From positions 80,776 to 144,775 of the forward strand of contig JAUWBD010000001.1 in the NCBI GenBank assembly GCA_030605125.1: a stretch of 64,000 bases of DNA. The letters are read 5' to 3'. Under the pieces are notes generated by a model, which was not told the DNA's origin, ran no database searches, and worked only from the letters and a program-made list of their open reading frames with translations. A program made the position numbers and the translations under genes. This DNA comes from Verrucomicrobiota bacterium. GTDB lineage: Bacteria; Verrucomicrobiota; Verrucomicrobiia; Opitutales; Opitutaceae. Positions 49,924 to 57,385 of this stretch are shown piece after piece (position 1 is the first letter of the stretch; each line of letters starts with the position of its first letter).

Positions 49924-50919
49924 TCAGGCCAGCAGCGCCGCCTTCTCCTTGGAGATCGCCCACTTCAGGTTCTCGCCGCGCTTCCAGCGGTCGAACTCGT
50001 CGATCATCAAGCGGCCCATGCGGCGGCACTCGCGGTCCTGCGAGCCGGCGATGTGCGGCGTAAGAATGACGTTGGGCAGGGTCCAAAGCGCGGAGTCGGC
50101 CACGGGCGGCTCCTTGGGATAGGTGACGTCCAACCAGGCGGTGAGATCGGTGCGGCGCTGAAGCACCTCGATCAGCTCGTTTTCGCGCACCACCGCGCCG
50201 CGGGCGGTGTTAAGGAAAGTGGCGTTTGGCTTCATCATTTCGAAGTGCCGCGCTTGAATCATGCCCTCGGTCTCCTTCAGCCAGGGCGTATGCAGGCTCA
50301 CCACGTCGCACTGGCGGAAAATCTCGTCGAGCGACACCATCTCCACGCCGAGCACGGTCGCCTGCTCGGGAGTGACGAAGGGGTCGTAGGCCAGCACCTC
50401 CAGGTCGAAGGGCCGCAGACGCTCGCGCACGAGCCGCCCGATCATGCCGAGCGAGACCAGACCGACCTTGCTGCCAAAGCCTCCCGCGCAGGGCACGCGC
50501 TCGGGAAACTTGCCGTCGCGCTTGGCGGCGTAGGCCTGCTTCCAGAAGTTCTTCAGACTCATCAATACCGCCGCGAGGGTGTATTCCGCGACCGGCACCG
50601 CGTTCATCGCGTAGGCGCTGACAATGGTGATCTTGCGCGCCCAAAATTCGTCGCTCGTAAAGTGCCGGATCGAGCCCGCCCCGTAGAAAACCGCCTTCAG
50701 ATTCGGCGCCGCCGCGAGAAAAGCCGCATCCAACTTGGGCGCCCCCCAGCCCGAAAAAATCACCTCCACCTGCGCCAGCAGATCGGGCCGCTTCAACACC
50801 TCGTCCTTCGAGAGCGGCTCGGCGAGCAGATCGACGCGATGGGCGATCTCGTTTTTATACTCCGAGCCGTAGATGAGCCCGAAGGCGTATGGATCGAGAA
50901 TGATGAGGCCCTTATGCAT
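49924..50919 (-). CDS. D-isomer-specific 2-hydroxyacid dehydrogenase
   Basis: A 331-residue NAD-dependent dehydrogenase. The cofactor domain reads VGLVSLGMIGRLVRERLRPF (residues about 155-174), DVVSLHTPWLKETEGMI, FLNTARGAVV (with the catalytic Arg nearby), and the catalytic His block LPNVILTPHIAGS near residue 290. The first glycine of GxGxxG is Ser (VSLGMIG), a minor change. Substrate unknown; a sugar-acid or phosphoglycerate-like compound is possible. ATG 50919 is chosen because the conserved chain begins there. It diverges from the GH1 gene. Confidence 0.9.
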   Translation of the reverse strand: MHKGLIILDPYAFGLIYGSEYKNEIAHRVDLLAEPLSKDEVLKRPDLLAQVEVIFSGWGAPKLDAAFLAAAPNLKAVFYGAGSIRHFTSDEFWARKITIVSAYAMNAVPVAEYTLAAVLMSLKNFWKQAYAAKRDGKFPERVPCAGGFGSKVGLVSLGMIGRLVRERLRPFDLEVLAYDPFVTPEQATVLGVEMVSLDEIFRQCDVVSLHTPWLKETEGMIQARHFEMMKPNATFLNTARGAVVRENELIEVLQRRTDLTAWLDVTYPKEPPVADSALWTLPNVILTPHIAGSQDRECRRMGRLMIDEFDRWKRGENLKWAISKEKAALLA

Positions 50920-51079
50920 GGGAAAAGAGGGGCAAACGCAGCGCATCGCCTGGCCGACAACAACCCCATTCTGCCTCACCGTCACGCATCGTCGCCCTTG
51001 CCACGCACGGCCGACTCGTCCAGCCCGGCGCTTCTACTCGGACACCCAAATCGCCCACCCCGCTCCCACCTCGACCGCC

Positions 51080-52438
51080 ATGCCCGTCAAAACCCGCCCG
51101 CTCGCCTTCCCGAAAAAATTCACCTGGGGCTTCGCCGCCGCCGCCCCGCAGATCGAGGGCGCCGCCTTCGCCGACGGCAAGGGCCCGTCCGTCTGGGACA
51201 CCTTCGCCCGCACCCCCGGCAAGGTCCACAACGGCGACAACCTCGACGTCGCCTGCGAACATTACACCCGCTATAAGCAGGACTTTAAACTGATGCGCGA
51301 GCTCGGCGCGAAGAACTACCGGCTCTCGCTCGCCTGGCCCCGCATCTTTCCCGAAGGCGACGGCAAGCTGAACCAGAAGGGCCTCGATTTCTACCACCGC
51401 CTCTTCGACGCGATGGAGGCCGCCGACATCACGCCCTGGGTCACCATGTTCCACTGGGATCTCCCGCAATCGCTCGAGACCCGCTTCGGCGGCTGGCGCG
51501 ACCGCCGCACCGCCGACGCCTTCGCCACCTACGCCGACACCATCGTCAAGGCCTACGGCGACCGCGTGAAAAACTGGATCACGCTCAACGAGATCTTTTG
51601 CTTCACCGCCCAAGGCTATGGCAGCGGCTCCAAGGCCCCCGGCTTCCAGCTCCCCGAGCAGGTGGTCAACCAGACCTACCACACCGCCCTCCTCGCCCAC
51701 GGCCACGGCGTGCGCGCCGTGCGCGAACACGGCGGACGCGGCGCCCGCGTCGGCCTCACCGACAACAGCATCCCCACCATCCCCGTCACCGAGACCGAGG
51801 CCGACATCGAGGCCGCCCGCCGCCGCTTCGTCGAACTCAACGCCCGCGTGCTCGAGCCCCTCTACCGCGGCCGCTACACCGACGCCTACCGCAAGGTCGT
51901 CGGCAAAGACGCCGCCAAGTTCCACAAGGACGACTTCAAGCTCATCAGCCTCCCGACCGACTTCCTCGGCCTCAACATCTACACCGGCGAGTTCGTCCGC
52001 GCCGGCCGCGGCGGCAAACCCGAGGCGCTCCCGCTGCCCGCCTCCTACCCCCGCGCCGACGCCACCTGGCTCGCCCACGCCGCCCAGGCCCTTTACTGGT
52101 GCCCGCGACACGTCGCCGAGATCTACGGGGTGAAATCCGTCGTCATCACCGAAAACGGCGCCGGCTACGACGACGCCCCGCCGGTGAAGGGCGAGGTGCT
52201 CGACCTCCACCGCCGCGACTACGTGCGCCGCTGCCTCTGCGAGCTGCACCGCGCCATGGCCGACGGCGTGCCGGTGGACGGCTACTTCCTCTGGTCCTTC
52301 ATGGACAACTTCGAGTGGCAGGACGGCTACCGCATCCGCTTCGGCGTAGTCTATACGGACTACAAGACGCAGAAGCGCACCCCCAAGCTCAGCGCGAAGT
52401 GGTTCAGCCGCGTCATGGCCGAGAACCGCGTCGTCTGA
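51080..52438 (+). CDS. Beta-glucosidase, GH1
   Basis: Hydrolyses beta-glucosides such as cellobiose in the cytoplasm. The 452-residue protein starts with FPKKFTWGFAAAAPQIEGAA, has the acid/base Glu-171 in TLNE and the nucleophile Glu-358 in ITENG, plus the C-terminal YFLWSFMDNFEW block, all standard for GH1; no signal peptide. ATG 51080 is chosen by the conserved start. It converges with a LacI regulator gene, with a two-hairpin repeat between the stops. Together with the cellobiose phosphorylase at 57386 it gives two routes for cellobiose. Confidence 0.95.
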   Translation: MPVKTRPLAFPKKFTWGFAAAAPQIEGAAFADGKGPSVWDTFARTPGKVHNGDNLDVACEHYTRYKQDFKLMRELGAKNYRLSLAWPRIFPEGDGKLNQKGLDFYHRLFDAMEAADITPWVTMFHWDLPQSLETRFGGWRDRRTADAFATYADTIVKAYGDRVKNWITLNEIFCFTAQGYGSGSKAPGFQLPEQVVNQTYHTALLAHGHGVRAVREHGGRGARVGLTDNSIPTIPVTETEADIEAARRRFVELNARVLEPLYRGRYTDAYRKVVGKDAAKFHKDDFKLISLPTDFLGLNIYTGEFVRAGRGGKPEALPLPASYPRADATWLAHAAQALYWCPRHVAEIYGVKSVVITENGAGYDDAPPVKGEVLDLHRRDYVRRCLCELHRAMADGVPVDGYFLWSFMDNFEWQDGYRIRFGVVYTDYKTQKRTPKLSAKWFSRVMAENRVV

Positions 52439-52449
52439 TCGTCGGCCCT

Positions 52450-52503
52450 TTTGGAGTGCGGAGCCTCGGCTCCGCTTTCGACGGGCCGCCTCGGCGGCCC
52501 GCC
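52450..52503. repeat. Two-hairpin intergenic repeat, copy 2
   Basis: Hairpin 1 GCGGAGCC-TC-GGCTCCGC and hairpin 2 CGGGCCGCC-TC-GGCGGCCCG, separated by TTTCGA. It lies between the convergent stops of the GH1 gene (52438) and the LacI gene (52524), where it could act as a bidirectional transcription block. Confidence 0.85.
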
Positions 52504-52523
52504 CCTCCCCCGCCCGCGCTCCC

Positions 52524-53513
52524 TCACCCCGCGGCCTCCGCCCACCGCGGCTCCACCTCCAGCGTCTGCCGAAACGCCGCCGTCGCCAGCGGCACGCGGC
52601 GCATTTTCAGCTCGAGCAAGTTCACCGCCACGCGCCCCACCTCCTCGAGCCGCAGGTCCACTCCGGGCGCCTTCTCGCCGGCCAGCAGGTGCAGCGGCGC
52701 CACCACCGCGCCCGCCGGCCACACCTTCGCCCGCCGCACGCGCTCGCGTTGCTTGCCGTTGAGCACCACCAACGCGTCCGCCCGCTCCGCCGCCTTCGCC
52801 AGCCGCGCCAGCCACTCCTCCTCGTCGCGGTCCAGCCAGCCCACCACCAGCCTCGGCCCCGCCCTGCCCTCGGCCTCCGCCAGCGCCCGCGCCGCGCCGA
52901 GGATCGCATGGTCCGAATGCAGCCCGCGCTCGACCTCGAGCCCGATCACCACCCTCCGTCCGCCCCCGCCCAGCCGCCGCCACGCGAGGCTCACCGCCGC
53001 CGCCAGATCCGGCCGCACCGTGTCGCAGGCCACGTCGCGCAAAAACCCGCAATGCACCCGCGGCGGCTCCCCCGCCGCCAGCAACTCCGCCGGCAGGTCG
53101 CGCCGCGATTGCCCGATCACCATGCCGCGCAAGCCCCGCTGCTCCACCACGCGCAAAAGCGCCGCCACGCTTGGGTAATCCGCCAGCGAAAACACCTCCA
53201 CCCCGTAGCCCAGCAGCTTCGCCTGCCGCCGCACGCCCGCGAGATACGCCTTCAGCTCCGGCTCCGCCGCGCGGATGTCGTCGCACACGAAGGCCAGCAC
53301 CAGCCCCTTGTGATCGCGCCGCCCCTGCCAGCGCTGCGCCGCCAGCGAGGCCAGCGCCGGGTCCGGCGCGTAGCCCAGCCGCTTCGCCACCTCGCGGATC
53401 CGCGCCCGCGTCGTCTCCGGGATGCGCGGATGCCCCGAGAGCGCCAGCGACACCGTGGATTTGTCCACTCCCGCCGCCACCGCGATATCCGCATAACTGA
53501 TCCGACGTTCCAT
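52524..53513 (-). CDS. LacI-family transcriptional regulator, second
   Basis: A 329-residue regulator beginning at ATG 53513. The helix-turn-helix is ISYADIAVAAGVDKSTVSLALSG (residues 5-27, read in two parts) with the hinge near ARLREVAKRLGYAPDP-type residues, followed by a sugar-sensor domain. It converges with the GH1 beta-glucosidase and diverges from blaI; a 14-bp palindrome ACGAAAGCTTTCGT 88 bp upstream is a fitting operator. Likely targets are the GH1 and possibly the cellobiose phosphorylase genes, by position only. Confidence 0.92.
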   Translation of the reverse strand: MERRISYADIAVAAGVDKSTVSLALSGHPRIPETTRARIREVAKRLGYAPDPALASLAAQRWQGRRDHKGLVLAFVCDDIRAAEPELKAYLAGVRRQAKLLGYGVEVFSLADYPSVAALLRVVEQRGLRGMVIGQSRRDLPAELLAAGEPPRVHCGFLRDVACDTVRPDLAAAVSLAWRRLGGGGRRVVIGLEVERGLHSDHAILGAARALAEAEGRAGPRLVVGWLDRDEEEWLARLAKAAERADALVVLNGKQRERVRRAKVWPAGAVVAPLHLLAGEKAPGVDLRLEEVGRVAVNLLELKMRRVPLATAAFRQTLEVEPRWAEAAG

Positions 53514-53600
53514 GCCCCCATCCACGTCCGCGGATCGCCAAACGTCAACGGGATGACCTCCGACTGCACGGGCCAGACTCCGCTGCGGCAAATGTCCACT

Positions 53601-53614
53601 ACGAAAGCTTTCGT
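53601..53614. promoter_or_regulatory. Palindromic operator, probably LacI type
   Basis: ACGAAAGCTTTCGT is a perfect 14-bp palindrome between the divergent LacI and blaI genes, similar in shape to LacI/GalR operators. Confidence 0.55.
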
Positions 53615-53620
53615 TGACAT

Positions 53621-53638
53621 CTACGAAGCACGTCGTAG
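53621..53638. promoter_or_regulatory. Palindromic operator, probably BlaI type
   Basis: CTACGA-AGCACG-TCGTAG: perfect 6-bp arms with a 6-bp spacer, ending 11 bp before the blaI ATG (53650) and overlapping the likely ribosome-binding GTAGGA. BlaI/MecI operators have TAC/GTA arms of this kind. Confidence 0.6.
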
Positions 53639-53649
53639 GACATGCCGGC

Positions 53650-54039
53650 ATGCCGAAGAGAAAACCGGTCCCACCCCGCCCCACCGAGACGGAGCTGCGC
53701 CTGCTCAAGGTGCTTTGGCAGCACGGCCCATCCACCGTGCGATCAGTCTGGACCCACCTCGGGGCCGATGTCGGTTACACGACCGTCCTCAAGCTCCTCC
53801 AGATCATGCGCGATAAGGGCCTTGTCACGCGCGACGAAGACGAAGCCTCGCACGTTTACACCGCCGCGCTCTCGGAAGCCGAAACCCAGACCGAGCTCGT
53901 CGGCGGCTTCATCGACCGGGTTTTCGGAGGTTCGGCGAGCCGGCTCATCATGCACGCACTCGGCTCGAAGCCGGTTTCGCCCGAGGAGCTGAAAGCGATC
54001 CGCGAGCTCCTTGAGAAAGCCGATCCCGGCCCGAAATAA
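53650..54039 (+). CDS. BlaI/MecI-family repressor
   Basis: A 129-residue winged-helix repressor (RPTETELRLLKVLWQHGPST; GYTTVLKLLQIMRDKGLVTRDED; HVYTAALSEAETQTELVGGFIDRVF) of normal length for the family. It is normally cleaved after activation of its membrane sensor. ATG 53650 is chosen over an upstream TTG because GTAGGA lies at a proper distance and the operator would otherwise fall inside the gene. The M56 sensor gene follows after 18 bp. No beta-lactamase or penicillin-binding protein gene is nearby. Confidence 0.93.
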   Translation: MPKRKPVPPRPTETELRLLKVLWQHGPSTVRSVWTHLGADVGYTTVLKLLQIMRDKGLVTRDEDEASHVYTAALSEAETQTELVGGFIDRVFGGSASRLIMHALGSKPVSPEELKAIRELLEKADPGPK

Positions 54040-54057
54040 ACTCGCTCCGCTTCGCTG

Positions 54058-57000
54058 ATGAATCCGTTGATCGAACGCCTAGGCTGGACGCTGCTCCACT
54101 CGCTTTGGCAGGGCGTGCTGGCGCTGGCTGTTCTCCGAGCCGCGCTCGCCGCGCTTCATCGCCACTCGTCCCATGTTCGCTACCTGGCCGCCTGCGGGAC
54201 GCTCGTTCTCGCCACGCTCGCCCCTTGGATCACGTTTTTCCGACTCGACGTCACTCAACGACTTTCCGAAGTGGCGCCTGCTCGTGTGACGCAGCCCCTC
54301 CCGGTCTTCCCGCGGGTGTCTCCCGGCCCGGAGCCGCGAGCGATCGTTGATCCCGGAGCGGGCGGACCTGCGGTATCCGCCCGCCCGTCCGACGGAAACA
54401 TGCTCGGCCCCGGACGCCTCGAGACCGCTCTCCGCCCGGCCTTCCCGTGGATCGTCGGCGTGTGGATCACCGGATTTGTGTTCTGCAGCGTGCGATTGTT
54501 TTTCGGGTGGTGCCGGACCTGCGCGCTGGTCCGCGGCCCGCTCCCGCCCGCACCGGCCGAGGTCGTCGCACGTTTCGCATCACTGCTGTCCCGGCTCCGC
54601 CTGCGTCGCCGCGTGCGCCTGGGTTTGTCCTGCCGGATCTCGGCGCCGGCCGTGGTCGGCTGGCTGCGACCGGTCGTGCTCTTGCCCATGGAAGCGCTTG
54701 CAGGATTGTCGCCCGGGCAGCTCGACGCCCTGCTCCTTCACGAACTGGCGCATGTCCGGAGGGCTGATGTCCTCGTCAACCTGCTCCAAGCGGTGACCGA
54801 AGCGCTCTTCTTCTATCACCCTGCGTTCCACGCGATCAATCGCCTCATCCGCGAAGAGCGCGAACATGCTTGCGACGACTGGGCGGTCGGAGTCACCGGG
54901 AACGCGGTGGCTTACGCCCACGCGCTCGCCGCCCTCGCTTCCAGCGCCGCCGGCGCACCCAGCCTCGCGCTTGCAGCCACGGGAGACGGGAAAACCGGCG
55001 GGGTGCTCGTCCGCATCCGCCGCCTGCTCGGGCGCCCCCCGGCGCACGAGCGCCCCTTCACCCCTCTTGCATGGGTGGCGTTCACCGGCGCGCTTCTCTA
55101 TGTGTTCGCAATGCTGGGCGCGCCGGCCGTGGCCGCTCGTCTTCTCACGCCCGAGGAGCGTATCGAATTGGTCAGGGAAACCGCCGCCATCGTGTCCGCC
55201 CAAGCCACACCGGAATTTCCGCGCGGCGCCAAAGTCGAGGTCACCGGCGAAGTGCGCACGGAAGACGGCAGCCCGCTGCCCCCGGCGATCTCGCTCATCG
55301 CACGCACCCAAAATCGTTACAGCGGCACCGCCACGGAATTGAAGGTAGTGAGCGGCCAAGCGCACGGATCGCTCCCGGCCGGAGAAATCTACCTGCTCCT
55401 CTACGCTCCCGGATGGGCACCGACTTTCGCGGGCCCCATTCAGCCGAGACGTCTCGATGAGAAACTGGCGTTGCCCGAGCTCGTCCTCCGCCGCGGTTTT
55501 CCCGCCCGCCTCCGCGTGCTCGATGACCGCGGAAGCCCGCTTGCCGGAGTGCGTCTTCAACAACCGTGGATCAGGTCCTCCTCCCCCGCCTCGAATCGAA
55601 ATCTCAACCGTCCCGGGCCCGATCTCGTCACCGATGCCAACGGCAAGGCGGTGTTCGCCAATGTCGCGGCGGATACCGAGCTGGAAATCACGATCGCGCA
55701 CCCCGGCTTCCAAACGGCCATACGACGTTTCGAGGGGTTTTCTCCCGGAGTATTATCCGAGTTCCGCCTCACGCCGGCTCGCCTCACGCCAGGTCATATC
55801 ATCGACGCCAACACGGGGCAGCCGGTCGCAGGTGCCAAGGTTCTTCTGGCCGGCCAGCAGCGACCGGACACCAACGCGGCCTATTCGCTGCAAAACAACA
55901 TCGAGATGGCCGTCGCCGACGACACCGGCCGCTTTGTCTTGGACACGCTGAACGAAAACTGGACGACCTACGTTTACGTCAGCGCCCCAGGCTACGCACC
56001 CACTTCGCTCGAGGCGACGATCGGGAAGCCGATGGAAGTGCGACTTGATCGCGGCATCCGGATCGCCGGACGCATTCGCGCAGGCGAGCGGGTGTCCACG
56101 AAAGGAATGCGCGTCATCGCGGATTATTCGCTGCAAACCGGTCCGCAATCGGCCTTCGGCCATCAGGTCGAACAGGCCTTGGATTCAACGCAGCCCGAGC
56201 CCACCTTTTCCTTCGACCATCTCCCGCGCGGTTCCGACTCCGTTTCCATCTCCGTCGCAAACCGCTCCATCCGCCTGTCCGGCCACACCGATCATGTCGA
56301 CTTGGTGATCGATCTTGCCTCTACGACACCCGGCCCCCGCGACACCAAAGAAGGCGTAGTCGCCCTTGGTCCCGTTCCCCGTCGTCAAGTCATCCTCACG
56401 ATCCGTCCGCCAGCGAACGAACCCGCGCCCGACGGCGAGATCGAGTTCGATTATCGTGCGCAGGGGCTGAACCGCGAAGATAATACGAGCCGCCCGCTTC
56501 CGCTTGTCCCTGTTCGCAACGGTCGCATCGAACTTGAGCTGGCCGTCCCAAATCGGCTCGAAATCACCCAAGCCCGTCTGCCCGGCTATACGCCGAGCAT
56601 CCGCTCGCTGGAGGTCCCCGAAGGGCAAACGCCGCTGACGCTCGACCTCCCGCTGGTGCCGGCCGGGGCCATCCGCGGCAGATTGATCGACGCCCACGGT
56701 CGCCCCCTTCCCGGTTGGTTTCTTTCCTGCGCGCCCGACGACACCTCAGCCGCTCAACCGCGCGTCACACGAGGCAACCCCTTTTGGGGCGAGCCTCGGA
56801 CCAACGCCGCGGGCGGCTTCCTCGCCGGCGGCCTCCCCCTCGACCGAGGCTACGTATTCGTCGCCCATCGAGAATTCTTCTACGCCACGTCAGACCTCGT
56901 GCGTCTCTCCGGTCGCGAGCCGGTCCAGGAAATCGAATGGCGACTCGCCCAACCCGCGGCATTTCTCGGCCGGTTGATCGGCCCGGACGGCGCCCCCGTT

Positions 57001-57243
57001 TCCAGAGCTAAAATCACGCTCGCCTTCGAAAGTCGCACCGGTGACCGCTTCGGCAACGGCGCCGTGATCCTGAGCGAAAACGACGGACGCTTCGAGATTC
57101 CAGGCATCAACCCCGCGGAGGCCGCCGGCTACGAACTCGTCGTGACCGCCGCCGAACCGTGGCAACCGCTCGTTTTCCGATTTCCGCGCGAGCTCCCGGC
57201 CACCGAAACCTCGCTCACGCTGCGGCACCACGCAACGCGGTGA
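54058..57243 (+). CDS. BlaR1/MecR1-type M56 metallopeptidase with long extracytoplasmic region
   Basis: A 1061-residue membrane sensor-protease. Four membrane segments are visible (residues about 5-30, 38-60, 120-145 and 335-360). The cytoplasmic zinc protease has HELAH at 228-232 and the third ligand in the EREHACDDWAV block near 268. Instead of a penicillin-binding sensor it carries about 680 residues outside the membrane, made of carboxypeptidase-regulatory-like beta domains (for example LRVLDDRGSPLAGVRLQQPW and IRGRLIDAHGRPLPGWFLSC, repeated from about residue 395 to the end). The signal it senses is thus probably not a beta-lactam. It is co-transcribed with blaI, and the cellobiose phosphorylase gene follows 142 bp later. 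Confidence 0.88.
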   Translation: MNPLIERLGWTLLHSLWQGVLALAVLRAALAALHRHSSHVRYLAACGTLVLATLAPWITFFRLDVTQRLSEVAPARVTQPLPVFPRVSPGPEPRAIVDPGAGGPAVSARPSDGNMLGPGRLETALRPAFPWIVGVWITGFVFCSVRLFFGWCRTCALVRGPLPPAPAEVVARFASLLSRLRLRRRVRLGLSCRISAPAVVGWLRPVVLLPMEALAGLSPGQLDALLLHELAHVRRADVLVNLLQAVTEALFFYHPAFHAINRLIREEREHACDDWAVGVTGNAVAYAHALAALASSAAGAPSLALAATGDGKTGGVLVRIRRLLGRPPAHERPFTPLAWVAFTGALLYVFAMLGAPAVAARLLTPEERIELVRETAAIVSAQATPEFPRGAKVEVTGEVRTEDGSPLPPAISLIARTQNRYSGTATELKVVSGQAHGSLPAGEIYLLLYAPGWAPTFAGPIQPRRLDEKLALPELVLRRGFPARLRVLDDRGSPLAGVRLQQPWIRSSSPASNRNLNRPGPDLVTDANGKAVFANVAADTELEITIAHPGFQTAIRRFEGFSPGVLSEFRLTPARLTPGHIIDANTGQPVAGAKVLLAGQQRPDTNAAYSLQNNIEMAVADDTGRFVLDTLNENWTTYVYVSAPGYAPTSLEATIGKPMEVRLDRGIRIAGRIRAGERVSTKGMRVIADYSLQTGPQSAFGHQVEQALDSTQPEPTFSFDHLPRGSDSVSISVANRSIRLSGHTDHVDLVIDLASTTPGPRDTKEGVVALGPVPRRQVILTIRPPANEPAPDGEIEFDYRAQGLNREDNTSRPLPLVPVRNGRIELELAVPNRLEITQARLPGYTPSIRSLEVPEGQTPLTLDLPLVPAGAIRGRLIDAHGRPLPGWFLSCAPDDTSAAQPRVTRGNPFWGEPRTNAAGGFLAGGLPLDRGYVFVAHREFFYATSDLVRLSGREPVQEIEWRLAQPAAFLGRLIGPDGAPVSRAKITLAFESRTGDRFGNGAVILSENDGRFEIPGINPAEAAGYELVVTAAEPWQPLVFRFPRELPATETSLTLRHHATR

Positions 57244-57385
57244 AAGCTTCGGCGCCCCCTCATTCGCGCCGACGGCAGGCGACCGGACGCACGACGTGGT
57301 GCGAATCAATCGGTCAACGGGATGACCACACCCCTTCTTGGCCGTCCCTATACCCGCTGGCAGGCTGGCTTCCTTCGCTCCCGCC

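Noticed and set aside
53614..53649. TTG start of blaI
   Set aside because: It would place the operator inside the coding region; the ATG at 53650 has a suitable GTAGGA ahead of it and gives the normal family length.
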